Shown: one piece after another, positions 41,800-51,089 of the stretch
Layout: every line of letters starts with the position of its first letter
Position numbering within the stretch: the first letter of the stretch is position 1
Assembly: GCA_965367295.1 (NCBI GenBank)
Contig: CBDUHN010000008.1
Span: 17,870-81,869 of the forward strand
DNA from: JAIVHA01 sp965367295
GTDB lineage: Bacteria; Pseudomonadota; Gammaproteobacteria; DSM-19610
Direction of reading: 5' to 3'
Length of the DNA: 64,000 bases
Position numbers and translations under genes: made by a program
The notes under the pieces: model-generated
What the model was told of the DNA's origin: nothing
Database searches by the model: none
What the model saw: the letters and a program-made list of their open reading frames with translations, nothing else

Positions 41800-42147
41800 C
41801 TAGTACGGTGCCAGGCGATTACCGGTAACCACCACTTTATCACCCACATCAAACGGCAGGTTCGGTGAACGTACCGTCTGCCTTTCGCCGGCATCACTTT
41901 CGACCACGTAGGCATCGCCATGCAATCCAGTCGCTTCCTGCACTTCACTCCCGATAAAGATGGAAACCAGGCCCGCTCCAAGAGCACCCAGTGGTCCTCC
42001 AGCCGCTCCACCAAGCAGGAAGCCGGTCATACCACCAATGCCCTTTCCGCCAATCGTGTCCGGCACCCTGTCCACCACGGTGTCCGCATTGACTGGCTGC
42101 AAAACAGCAACGGCACAACAGAAGACTATCGCTACAAAACCTTTCAT
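41800..42147 (-). CDS. Exported glycine-zipper protein of unknown function
   Basis: 115 residues. The signal peptide is MKGFVAIVFCCAVAVLQPVN-A; a Gly/Ala-rich zipper follows (GGKGIGGMTGFLLGG, AAGGPLGALGAGLVSI) and then a beta-rich end (DVGDKVVVTGNRLAPY). The zipper resembles Rickettsia 17 kDa/SlyB-type envelope proteins, but there is no lipobox Cys. I chose the ATG at 42147 after GGAGGGTG. Confidence 0.75.
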   Translation of the reverse strand: MKGFVAIVFCCAVAVLQPVNADTVVDRVPDTIGGKGIGGMTGFLLGGAAGGPLGALGAGLVSIFIGSEVQEATGLHGDAYVVESDAGERQTVRSPNLPFDVGDKVVVTGNRLAPY

Positions 42148-42725
42148 AACACCCTCCTCGAATCGTGCTGTTAATACACTCTGTCCGTGCACGACGGGGA
42201 CAGAGCAAGTGACTGCCAAGCCGGATGACATGACCCAATTTATAACATGTATTTAATATACCTCTTTATGCCGATGCCTGCATCCTCTTTTGGATTTAGC
42301 CGCACGAAGTACAGGGTAGTCCTTGCTGAAGACGGCATCCGGCCTGAATTACGTACTGACAGGCAACACAGGCGTCCGCTGCCGTCACTATTCTTGCCAA
42401 CAGCAATCTTGTATATGCAGATGGTAAAAAGGACGGTATCGTCAGGGGAATTATCGTCGGCAACAATCGGTGGGCACTCAGTACCCTGCAATCCTGTTGC
42501 ATCGAGTTGTTTTTCTATACTGCATAACAGATGTAACGTATTAACCTTTTCGATGCGCGTTATTCGATAGTATTCAGGATGACCAGGCTCACTATCGAGT
42601 ATCAGCTACGGCGGGCAATACAGGCTTATCCAGTAATGATTCCTGTCACCTGGATGACAATGCCTCAAGCGCCATATTATTGAACCATGGCTGCCCGCGC
42701 TCCGGCGCATCCATGATGCTCCCCC
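42148..42725. other. Long intergenic region without a supported gene
   Basis: About 580 bases between the glycine-zipper gene and the CBA permease. It is more AT-rich than its surroundings in its middle and right parts. Frames here have no ribosome-binding sites or recognisable families. I see no RNA gene or clear terminator. Confidence 0.6.
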
Positions 42726-45700
42726 TCACCTTTTGGTAGCATCCACCAGAACCGCACTGGAAAATTTCCGATACAGCACCGGTAAAACAAACAACGTCAA
42801 CAGGGTGGATGAAAACAGCCCGCCAACCACGACCGTCGCCAGCGGCTTTTGCACCTCGGATCCGACACCGCTAGCAAGCAACATGGGAATCAGACCCAGC
42901 GCCGCAATCGAGGCTGTCATCAATACCGGGCGCAACCGTGACAAGGCGCCTTCGAGGACAGCGCACTCCGGCTCCGCCCCACTAATGATGCGCTGATTAA
43001 TGGCATTCACCATCACGACCCCATTCAGTACCGCAACTCCGAACAGCGCGATAAAGCCGATGGATCCCGGTACAGACAGATACTGTTCGGACAGGAACAG
43101 TGCCGCAATACCTCCGATCAACGCCAGGGGTACGTTCAACATAATCAACAAGGCCTGGCCAATGGAGCCGAAGGCGAAGTACAGCAAGAGGAAAATCAGC
43201 CCCAGCGACAGCGGTACCACAATCATCAGGCGTGCCTGGGCGCGTGCCTGGTTCTCAAACTGGCCACCGAATACGACACTGTAGCCAGCGGGAAGATTGA
43301 TCTCCCGATCAATTCGTTCCTGCAGCTCGGCCACGAGTCCGCCCATATCCCGACCCTCGACATTGGCCTCGATAACCACCCGTCTCTGTACATCATCACG
43401 ACGTATCTGGGGTGGGCCGGATTGAATACCGACTTCTGCTACCTTGCCGAGCGGCACCCAGGCTCCACCGGGACTTTGCAGTGTCAGGCTCCGGATCGCC
43501 TCGACACTGCCACGATACGCATACGCCAGGCGCACAGCGATATCGTAACGCTCGTTGCCGTTGATCACCTGCCCGGCACTGACCCCGCCAATGGCATCGG
43601 AAATCAGGTCCATCACCTGCGCAACCGGTATACCGTAGCGTGCGAGTGCATCGCGATCCGGTCGTATCACGAGTTGCGCCTCACCGGCAATCTGCTCCAT
43701 GGCGACATCGCGGGTACCCGCAACGGTCTGGACCAGGCGCTCGATATCCCCCCCCTTATCCGCCAGCACAGCGAGATCAGGACCAAACAGCTTAATCGCC
43801 AACTGTGCCTTTACACCCGACAGCAGTTCATCGACGCGCGTGGCAATAGGCTGAGAGAAGGAGAACAGGAGTCCTGGGTGGACCTCGAGTTTCTGTTGCA
43901 TCAGGCTTTGCAATTGCTCCCGATCCGTCGCACTGGTCCAGTCGCTCACTGGTATCAGCCCAACGAAGATTTCAATATTGGAGACGGGTTCCGGATCACC
44001 GCCGATTTCAGCCCGGCCGATGCGGCTGGAGGCATACAGCACTTCCGGAAATTCCATCAACCGGGCTTCGAGCTTGCGGGCCACTGCCAGCGAGCTGGTC
44101 AGGCTGGAAGAAGGCGCCAGGGTTACCCTGATATTGAGCGTGCCCTCCTCCAGCTCCGGCACGAATTCGGTACCAAGCCGGGGCAACAGCACCAGGGAGA
44201 TGGTCAGCAGGCTTATCGCAGCACCGACCACGACCAATCGCCTTGGTAGTGACCAGATGAGGGCCTTTCGATAGCGTGCTTCCAGGTAATGCATGATCAG
44301 GCTTTCCCGGTGTCGAACGCCGCGCTGAAAAAAATAGGTTGCCAGGGCTGGCACCACGACCAGGGCAACCAGCAGCGAGACCAGCATGGCCAGCACGATG
44401 GAAATCGCCATGGGCTGAAACAGCTTTCCTTCAACCCCTTGCAGGGTGAACAGGGGGGCAAACACGATGATGATGATCAGTACCGCGTAAAATACCGGCC
44501 GTCCCACTTCACGGGCCGCTTCCTGGATGCGTAGCGCGATACCCCCCGCGTCGTGCGAGGCAGCATAGGGATACTCATCACCCGGCGCGAGCTTATGCCG
44601 GGCATGTTCGTAATGTTCCCGGTCCGGGATGCTCAGATGGCTGAAGATATGCTCCATCATCACGACGGAACCGTCGACCATCATGCCAATGGCGATGGCG
44701 AGTCCGCCCAGTGACATGAGGTTGGCCGAGATACCCCAGTACGCCATGATCATCAGTGCCAGACCGATGGAGACCGGCACCGAAATGAGCACCAGAATGG
44801 TCGCTCGGATATTCATCAGGAACAGCATGAGCACCACGACAATCAGCAAAAACGCCTCCAGCAAGGCCTTTGCTACCGTGGTGACCGCCTTCTCCACCAG
44901 TTCGGCCTGGTCGTAGAACGCCTCGATACTGACCCCTTCGGGAAGTGCGGACTGAATGGCAGGTAGGCGCTCTTTCACGCCGTCGATGGTAGCCTTGGTA
45001 TTGGCCCCCATGCGCTTGAGCACGATACCCACCACCACTTCGCCAAGCGCCTCGGGGTTTCCTGTCGCATCACGCCGGGTGATGGTAACGGCACCCTGGC
45101 GGATTTCCGGGCCGAATCCGACCTGGGCAACCTGGCTGACACGCACCACCGTCCCATCCTCGTTCTTGAGTGGAACATTGCCGATATCTCGCAGGCCATC
45201 TTCGCCACTGCGCACCCAGCCGACACCACGAATCACCAGCTGTTCCGCCCCTCGATCCAGATACCAGCCACCGGCATTGCGGTTGCTGGCCTCGATCGCT
45301 TGCGCGACATCACTACTGGTGAGCTGGTAGGCCAACAAACGCTGCGGGTCAAGCTGAACCTGGTACTGACGCACCTCACCACCGAATGACAACACATCGG
45401 TAACACCATCCACTGGCATCAACAGCAGTTTTACTACCCAGTCATTGAGACTGCGCAAGGCCATGCTGTCATAACGTGTACTGTCTTCCGTACGCAGGAT
45501 GTACTGGAACACCTGCCCTAATCCCGATGTATTGGGGCCGATCTCCGGCACCCCCACCCCGGCCGGTATTTGTTCGCGTGCCGCCTGCAAACGCTCGAAC
45601 ACCAGCTGTCGTGCGAAGTAGATGTCGGTGCCCTCCTTGAACACGACGGTGATCCCGGATAGTCCGGTCTTGGAAATTGAACGCACCTCTTCCACATCCG

Positions 45701-45929
45701 GCAGTGCATACATGACAGCCTCGATGGGAAACGTAATAAGCTGCTCCACTTCTTCGGCTGCCAATCCCTGCGCTTCGGTATTAATCTGTACCTGAATATT
45801 GGTTACATCCGGAAAGGCATCGAGATTGAGTGACGGCAATACCAGGCCGCCGGTCACCAGCAGGGCTGCAAGCGCCAACACCACCAGCAAGCGGTTTCCC
45901 ACCCCGAGGTCAATCAGTTTATTCAACAT
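42726..45929 (-). CDS. RND heavy-metal efflux permease (CzcA/CusA family)
   Basis: 1067 residues: the HME-RND signature DAFPDVTNIQVQINTEAQG near the N-terminus, two six-helix blocks and two large periplasmic loops. TM4 reads AIGMMVDGSVVMMEHIF, with VDG rather than the VDA of CusA, so divalent-metal specificity is somewhat more likely, but I would not assign a metal. It is the last gene of a CBA operon (outer-membrane, adaptor, permease). An 11-base gap follows the adaptor. Confidence 0.92.
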   Translation of the reverse strand: MLNKLIDLGVGNRLLVVLALAALLVTGGLVLPSLNLDAFPDVTNIQVQINTEAQGLAAEEVEQLITFPIEAVMYALPDVEEVRSISKTGLSGITVVFKEGTDIYFARQLVFERLQAAREQIPAGVGVPEIGPNTSGLGQVFQYILRTEDSTRYDSMALRSLNDWVVKLLLMPVDGVTDVLSFGGEVRQYQVQLDPQRLLAYQLTSSDVAQAIEASNRNAGGWYLDRGAEQLVIRGVGWVRSGEDGLRDIGNVPLKNEDGTVVRVSQVAQVGFGPEIRQGAVTITRRDATGNPEALGEVVVGIVLKRMGANTKATIDGVKERLPAIQSALPEGVSIEAFYDQAELVEKAVTTVAKALLEAFLLIVVVLMLFLMNIRATILVLISVPVSIGLALMIMAYWGISANLMSLGGLAIAIGMMVDGSVVMMEHIFSHLSIPDREHYEHARHKLAPGDEYPYAASHDAGGIALRIQEAAREVGRPVFYAVLIIIIVFAPLFTLQGVEGKLFQPMAISIVLAMLVSLLVALVVVPALATYFFQRGVRHRESLIMHYLEARYRKALIWSLPRRLVVVGAAISLLTISLVLLPRLGTEFVPELEEGTLNIRVTLAPSSSLTSSLAVARKLEARLMEFPEVLYASSRIGRAEIGGDPEPVSNIEIFVGLIPVSDWTSATDREQLQSLMQQKLEVHPGLLFSFSQPIATRVDELLSGVKAQLAIKLFGPDLAVLADKGGDIERLVQTVAGTRDVAMEQIAGEAQLVIRPDRDALARYGIPVAQVMDLISDAIGGVSAGQVINGNERYDIAVRLAYAYRGSVEAIRSLTLQSPGGAWVPLGKVAEVGIQSGPPQIRRDDVQRRVVIEANVEGRDMGGLVAELQERIDREINLPAGYSVVFGGQFENQARAQARLMIVVPLSLGLIFLLLYFAFGSIGQALLIMLNVPLALIGGIAALFLSEQYLSVPGSIGFIALFGVAVLNGVVMVNAINQRIISGAEPECAVLEGALSRLRPVLMTASIAALGLIPMLLASGVGSEVQKPLATVVVGGLFSSTLLTLFVLPVLYRKFSSAVLVDATKR

Positions 45930-45940
45930 CGTTCATCTCC

Positions 45941-47068
45941 CTAGTGGTTATGCACATCGAAACCACCCTTGGCGATTTCCGATTGCAGGAAGAAGGCCCC
46001 GCTGCTGACGATACGCTCGCCCTCCTCCAGGCCATCCACCACCAGCCTGTCTCCCACCGCACGGATAATCTCCACTTCCCGGGGTTCAAAATTACCCGGC
46101 CCCTCCTCGATGAATACCTGCCAGTCGCCATCCGGGCTGCGCAGTACCGCATGCTCGGGCACGCTGATCGCGGGTGCCTGTTGGTTACTGCTGATTTCGA
46201 CACTTACAAACTCACCGGGGTGCAAACGATGGTCTGGATTCTCGATACTGATCCGCGCCGCGAGCGTGCGGGTGCTTTCATCCAGGGCGTGGTGCGCCTG
46301 AATAACCCGGCCTTCCAGGTGGCGACCATTGATAATGATCTGCGCAGCGGCACCAACCTCGACATCGGCCGCCTGCTCCGGTGTCAGGCTTGCCTCTACC
46401 CACAGGGATGCCTCGTCCGTGATGGCAAACAGCACCCGGCCCGCATCGACGATCTCCCCTACAATGAAATCATCGCTGATCACGGTTCCCGACTGCGGAC
46501 TCAGGAGTTCAAAGGCCCCGGTTGCCTGTGCGGCATTCCCGGAGCGGAGTCGTGTTGCAATCTGGGTTTCGCTCATGCCATAGGCCCTGACCCTGGCATA
46601 CGCCTGCTGATACGTGACTTCCGCTTCGATAGAACGCTGCTCTGAAACCACCTTGCGACCAAGGTCCCGCACACGCCGCCACTCCCGATCGGCGACCAGC
46701 AATTCCCCCTGAGCCTGCGCCATCTCGACACTGGACAGGGTCACAAGAGGCTGGTCCTCGACCACGGCATCACCCAGACGGGCATGCCGTGCCACAATCT
46801 GGGCCGGAATCCGGGGCGCGACCTTTGTTGTCCGGTACGCATTCAGCGCAATCTCGCCCGGTACGGTCACGATTCCGGGCGCCACGCTGCGTTCGACCCG
46901 GAGCGTGGAAATTCCCGCCATACGGATCTGTTCATCAGTCAACTCCACCCGGTTTTCTTCGTCATCATGTCCTGCATGCTCGTGCTGCGAACCCGTTTCC
47001 ACCGCAGCGTTGGTCGACACCAGGGGGAACATGGACACCAGCAATACAACCCATAAAGCAATACGCAT
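45941..47068 (-). CDS. Heavy-metal efflux periplasmic adaptor (CzcB/CusB family)
   Basis: 375 residues with a signal peptide (MRIALWVVLLVSMFPLVSTN) and a His/Asp/Glu-rich start (GSQHEHAGHDDEENR), a metal-collecting pattern. Adaptor segments follow: VTVPGEIALNAYRTTKVAPR, LSPQSGTVISDDFIVGEIVD and PGEFVSVEISSN. It links the RND permease to the outer-membrane channel. It ends HNH-like (GGFDVHNH), a second possible metal site. Confidence 0.9.
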   Translation of the reverse strand: MRIALWVVLLVSMFPLVSTNAAVETGSQHEHAGHDDEENRVELTDEQIRMAGISTLRVERSVAPGIVTVPGEIALNAYRTTKVAPRIPAQIVARHARLGDAVVEDQPLVTLSSVEMAQAQGELLVADREWRRVRDLGRKVVSEQRSIEAEVTYQQAYARVRAYGMSETQIATRLRSGNAAQATGAFELLSPQSGTVISDDFIVGEIVDAGRVLFAITDEASLWVEASLTPEQAADVEVGAAAQIIINGRHLEGRVIQAHHALDESTRTLAARISIENPDHRLHPGEFVSVEISSNQQAPAISVPEHAVLRSPDGDWQVFIEEGPGNFEPREVEIIRAVGDRLVVDGLEEGERIVSSGAFFLQSEIAKGGFDVHNH

Positions 47069-47089
47069 CTTTTTTCTCCAGAGAGGTAT

Positions 47090-48325
47090 TCAGGGGAGCT
47101 CACGGGCGGTCAGGCCCAGCCAGGACTCAATCTGACCTGCAGCATCGAGCCAGGCAACCCAGGCATTCCAGGTCGAGGCCCGTAACGCGATGGCGGATGC
47201 CTGGGTATCCAGGGTTTGCTGTACCTGCACCAGGTATTCAGTAGTACCTATTTCACCACTGTCCCATAGGCGTCTGAGCACATCGATACGCCCCTGAAGG
47301 CTGGCCTCCCCCTTTGCATTCCAGTCCGCAAGGGTCTCGCTCAACAGGTGAAAGCGTTGCCCCGCTGCCTGCAACTCGCCTTTGCCACGGCGTAAAAGGT
47401 CCTGGTAGCCCTGTTCCGCACGTATGGCGTCGGCATTGGCCGCATCCACTTCGGCGTAATAACCATTGCGTACCAACAGGGGAACAGAGACCATAATGCC
47501 CACCAGCGTGTCATTGCCTTCCTGGCCACCTCGCAGGCCGATGGTCGGGTCTGCGCGGCGGTCACGCTGCGCACTGTTTACCGATGCACGGGCCAGCACG
47601 CCTTCGGCAGCGGCCTGGCGCAATGAGGGGCGTGACTTCAACCATTCATCAGCCTCGAACTGCGGCAAATCTGACGGTGGTTGAGGCAAGGCGGGCCAGC
47701 CTGAAGGTGGCAGCTGGACCAGAGAGTACAGGCGTGATTCCGCCCCGCTGGCCTCCGCCATGAGTGAAACCGCCTGCATACGGGCTTCGAACAGGGCGAG
47801 TCGAGCCAGTTCCACATCTGTCTGGCCGATGTCTCCGGCCGCAAAACGGCGTTCGGCAAGCTGCAGAAACCTCTCCAATAATGCCTGGCGATGTTGTGAC
47901 AAGCTGGCCGATTCATTTGCGGTTCGAACCTTGACCAGATCCCCCAGCAGTTCGCCCAACAGCCGTTGTCGAGTTGCATCGAACTGGGCACGGGCCACAT
48001 GCAGAGCTGCCTGGCCGACATCCGCACGCGCACGACGCTTGCCGCTCCAGTCGAGTGTCTGCGTCAGACCCAGCGTCCTGGTGACATCCGCACTATCTTC
48101 GTATTCGATTTCGATCTCGGGGTTGTAGAGTGGTTGACCGACCGCACGTGCCTGCGCTATGGCACGCTGCAAATCGGCACGCGCCGCCTGAACGGCGGGA
48201 TGATCAGCCAAAAACCGCTGCGCGAATATCGTTAACGCGGGTGCCGGTTCGGCTGCGGCCACACATACCATGGTGGAAAACAGGCAGCTGGCCAATAGCC
48301 ATTGCCATACAGATTGAATTCGCAT
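47090..48325 (-). CDS. TolC-family outer-membrane protein of the CBA operon (CzcC type)
   Basis: 411 residues: a signal peptide (WQWLLASCLFSTMVCVAAAE) and paired outer-membrane efflux repeats (PEIEIEYEDSADVTRTLGL, LLVRNGYYAEVDAANADA). This subunit gives the pump its exit channel. I chose the ATG at 48325 because the longer frame start (48361) lies before the signal sequence. The order of genes is C, B, A. Confidence 0.88.
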   Translation of the reverse strand: MRIQSVWQWLLASCLFSTMVCVAAAEPAPALTIFAQRFLADHPAVQAARADLQRAIAQARAVGQPLYNPEIEIEYEDSADVTRTLGLTQTLDWSGKRRARADVGQAALHVARAQFDATRQRLLGELLGDLVKVRTANESASLSQHRQALLERFLQLAERRFAAGDIGQTDVELARLALFEARMQAVSLMAEASGAESRLYSLVQLPPSGWPALPQPPSDLPQFEADEWLKSRPSLRQAAAEGVLARASVNSAQRDRRADPTIGLRGGQEGNDTLVGIMVSVPLLVRNGYYAEVDAANADAIRAEQGYQDLLRRGKGELQAAGQRFHLLSETLADWNAKGEASLQGRIDVLRRLWDSGEIGTTEYLVQVQQTLDTQASAIALRASTWNAWVAWLDAAGQIESWLGLTARELP

Positions 48326-48400
48326 TGAACTGAATCCTGAAAGAATGAACAGACATGCCACCCCACGCGAAACGCGGCGCGGCCCGTTAGGTCACAGGAC

Positions 48401-48718
48401 TCAGGCTATTGGAGGTTGAAACGGGGGTGGAAGCACCAGGGTGAAAAGGAAACGTGCGGAAGCGGCGATATCCTGCGAGCGCTCACCCTCCGCAAAGGTG
48501 ATCGAAGGGGAAAGAATGCCGAGTACATGCGCACCCGCATGGCAGCAATGATCACTACAACCATCGTCCACCCATGGGGAAACCGGATCATGATCGAACG
48601 CCTGCGCAGCCGCATGATTTGCGAGGCTGTCTTCTGGATGATCAGACACCGCCCATGACACGCTGCTAACCAGCGTGAACAGAATGAACCAGACGGTAAG
48701 GATCCTCTTGAATAACAT
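48401..48718 (-). CDS. Small exported Cys/His-rich protein heading the CBA operon (CzcI-like)
   Basis: 105 residues with a signal peptide (ILTVWFILFTLVSSVSWA) and a metal-binding cluster (DDGCSDHCCHAGAHVLG). Short periplasmic proteins of this sort, such as CzcI, precede czcCBA operons and tune them; similarity here is in design and position, so the name is tentative. It ends 75 bases before the CzcC-type gene. Confidence 0.7.
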   Translation of the reverse strand: MLFKRILTVWFILFTLVSSVSWAVSDHPEDSLANHAAAQAFDHDPVSPWVDDGCSDHCCHAGAHVLGILSPSITFAEGERSQDIAASARFLFTLVLPPPFQPPIA

Positions 48719-48839
48719 AAGATGCCAGCTTCGGTTGTTCCCACAAGCCTACAGTGCTTTGAGCGCGAAATTCAAGCCGGCATTATTGAAAGCGGATATT
48801 TCGGATGGTTGATGGCGAAGCACGGCGGGTACAAAACAA

Positions 48840-48873
48840 AAAAGCCCAGACAAATTAATTTGTCTGGGCTTTT
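48840..48873 (-). terminator. Intrinsic terminator of tRNA-fMet
   Basis: A perfect inverted repeat (AAAAGCCCAGACAAATT and its complement) followed on the minus strand by TTTTTT. It starts seven bases after the tRNA CCA end. Confidence 0.9.
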
Positions 48874-48880
48874 AATCGTG

Positions 48881-48957
<77 letters not shown>

Positions 48958-48969
48958 TCAGAGCTGTAC

Positions 48970-48998
48970 ATATTAGCGTGTTAGCAGATTCTTGGCAA
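48970..48998 (-). promoter_or_regulatory. Promoter of tRNA-fMet
   Basis: Minus strand TTGCCA (48993-48998), a 17-base spacer and TAATAT (48970-48975), 13 bases before the tRNA 5' end. Confidence 0.7.
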
Positions 48999-49068
48999 GG
49001 GGGGGCAGGGTTGAGTTGGGGGGACAGGAAGGCTAACCGGTTCGCTGGTGCGTCCCAGACCGTCATTG

Positions 49069-49096
49069 TCCGGATAAATTCGGACCTGCATGCAGG
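49069..49096. repeat. REP-like palindrome between DUF2818 and tRNA-fMet
   Basis: TCCGGATAAATTCGGA-CCTGCATGCAGG, the core and right end of the family at 30414-30507, with one mismatch in the core arms. It lies about 60 bases after the DUF2818 stop, whose TAG is itself followed by GTCCG. Confidence 0.6.
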
Positions 49097-49156
49097 GTGG
49101 CACCGATTGCAAAGGCGAATGTATTTGAACGGCCTTGTCTACAGACCACTGCGGAC

Positions 49157-49489
49157 CTAGCGGGCGCGACGGCGTGCCTTGTCAAGATGCACCCGCAGGT
49201 CGGTACGGTAAATGAACCCTGGCAGGGCAAACACCAGGAACAGGCAGGCGGTGACGGCGTAGAATTCCCAGTCCTGACTATGACGTTCGCCGGCGATCTT
49301 CTGCTCCAGACCGAGGGTGATACCACCTACCAGGAAATACAGCAGTAGCCATTCAAGCAGCCGCCACCAGGGGCTCTTCGTACCCGAACCGGGCTCCATG
49401 ATAAAAAAGACCCGGTTGCTCAACCAGGGCAGGTTCGCGGCCACCATGGAAAACAACAGCACGATCCAGACAGCAATACTGGCAGACAT
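49157..49489 (-). CDS. DUF2818 membrane protein following nuoN
   Basis: 110 residues with three hydrophobic segments (SIAVWIVLLFSMVAANLPWL, LLEWLLLYFLVGGITLGLEQ, FYAVTACLFLVFALPGFIYR). DUF2818 genes sit next to nuoN in many proteobacteria; a role with complex I is suspected but not shown. It begins 27 bases after nuoN. The TAG stop continues as TAGGTCCG, matching the REP-like arm. Confidence 0.88.
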   Translation of the reverse strand: MSASIAVWIVLLFSMVAANLPWLSNRVFFIMEPGSGTKSPWWRLLEWLLLYFLVGGITLGLEQKIAGERHSQDWEFYAVTACLFLVFALPGFIYRTDLRVHLDKARRRAR

Positions 49490-49516
49490 AGAAAATACTT
49501 CGATGCGTTTGTCGGA

Positions 49517-50953
49517 CTACGGGATGGCGGCGTTGCACAGGGCCATCAGGCCGCCGGGAAACAGCCCCAAGCCTAACACAGCCAGCCCGTTCACGCTCAA
49601 TACCGCACGCAGCCCAAGGTTGGACTGCAGGGTCGCATGCTCGGCCGGGGTATCGAAGTACATGATCTTGATGAGGCGGATGTAGTAGAAGGCACCAATC
49701 ACCGAGAAGAATACCGCCACCAGCGCCAGCCACACCAGGTCGATATGGATCACCGCCTGCAACACCGCCAGCTTGGCATAAAATCCCACTGTGGGAGGCA
49801 CCCCGGCCATGGAAAACATCAGGATCAGCATCATGAAGGCGAACCAGGGATTGCGGGTATTGAGGCCACGAAAATCCTCCAGCTCATCGGCCTCGAAACC
49901 GGCACGGCTCAGCAGGATGATCATGCCGAAGGCGCCGAGCGCCATGATGGCATAGGTCAGGGTATAGAACATGGCGGCGGAATAACCTTCGGTAGTGCCG
50001 GCGAGGATACCCAGCAGCAGGAAACCGACGTGGGAGATGGTTGAATAGGCCAGCATGCGCTTGAGGTTGGTCTGGGCGATCGCCACCACATTACCAATAC
50101 CAAGGGACAGTACCGCCAGGATGATCAGCATGCCCTGCCAGTCCTCCACCAGCCCTCCGAGCGCATCCACCAGTACACGCATGATCATGGCAAAGGCGGC
50201 GATCTTGGGCGCACTGCCAAGATACAGGGTCACCGGCGTCGGCGCACCATGGTAGACATCGGGAATCCACATGTGGAATGGTACCGCCCCCAGCTTGAAT
50301 GCCAGCCCCACGAGGATGAAACAGAGCGCAAAGATCAGCGTCAGGCCGGGCTCTTCCTGGCCGGCGATCGCCGCACTCACGGCGCCGATATCGAGGGTAC
50401 CGGTGGCGCCATAGAGCATGGAAATACCATATAACAGCATGCCCGAGGCCAGCGCACCCAGCACGAAATACTTCATGGCCGCCTCGGAGCAGACACCGGA
50501 ATCACGATTGAAGGCCACCATCGCATACAGCGACAGCGACAACAGCTCCAGGCCGAGGTAGATGGTGAGGAAATGGTTCGCCGACACCATGACCATCATA
50601 CCCAGCATGCCGAACAGCCCCAGCACATAGAACTCGCCCTTGAACAGACCACGGTCCTGCAGATAGGGCCGCGCATACAGAAAGGCTGTGCCGGTGACCA
50701 GGTAGATAAAGAGTTTGAGGGTGGTGGCCATGCCATCGCTGATGAAGGTACCACCGAAGGCCAGCGTGGTCTCCGGCAGCTGCACTCCCAGGGTCGCCAC
50801 GGCGGCGCCCACCAGGGTTGCCTGCACCATCAGGTAGGTGAGGATGCGGCTGTCATCACGGATGAACAGGTCCAGCACCAGAATGATACAGGCCATGCTC
50901 AGTACGAAGATCTCCGGCAGCGCCAGCAGGTATTCAGCGGTTTCGAGCGGCAT
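49517..50953 (-). CDS. nuoN: NADH-quinone oxidoreductase subunit N
   Basis: 478 residues, about 14 membrane helices of the proton-antiporter type, for example AAMKYFVLGALASGMLLYGI and KRMLAYSTISHVGFLLLGIL with the key Lys in the channel. It forms one proton path of complex I. AGGA precedes the ATG. The nuoM-nuoN gap holds a hairpin repeat at 50993-51074. Confidence 0.96.
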   Translation of the reverse strand: MPLETAEYLLALPEIFVLSMACIILVLDLFIRDDSRILTYLMVQATLVGAAVATLGVQLPETTLAFGGTFISDGMATTLKLFIYLVTGTAFLYARPYLQDRGLFKGEFYVLGLFGMLGMMVMVSANHFLTIYLGLELLSLSLYAMVAFNRDSGVCSEAAMKYFVLGALASGMLLYGISMLYGATGTLDIGAVSAAIAGQEEPGLTLIFALCFILVGLAFKLGAVPFHMWIPDVYHGAPTPVTLYLGSAPKIAAFAMIMRVLVDALGGLVEDWQGMLIILAVLSLGIGNVVAIAQTNLKRMLAYSTISHVGFLLLGILAGTTEGYSAAMFYTLTYAIMALGAFGMIILLSRAGFEADELEDFRGLNTRNPWFAFMMLILMFSMAGVPPTVGFYAKLAVLQAVIHIDLVWLALVAVFFSVIGAFYYIRLIKIMYFDTPAEHATLQSNLGLRAVLSVNGLAVLGLGLFPGGLMALCNAAIP

Positions 50954-50992
50954 AGGTTTTCCTACTTTTCCCCATGGGAACCGTTAATTCAT

Positions 50993-51074
50993 CCCTCTCC
51001 CACCGGGAGGAAGGTTGGGGGAAGGGTATGGTGACGCTTACCCTCTCCCTGCCCCTCTCCCGGAGGGAGAGGGG
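50993..51074. repeat. C-rich hairpin repeat between nuoM and nuoN
   Basis: The main hairpin is CCCCTCTCCC (51052-51061), loop GGA, GGGAGAGGGG (51065-51074). A lesser copy is CCCTCTCCC at 50993-51001. The same 10-bp stem and its CCCTCTCCC-TGCC lead-in recur at the nuoE-nuoD gap (61547-61569), so this is a dispersed repeat. Confidence 0.75.
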
Positions 51075-51089
51075 AACTGCGCAAATCCT

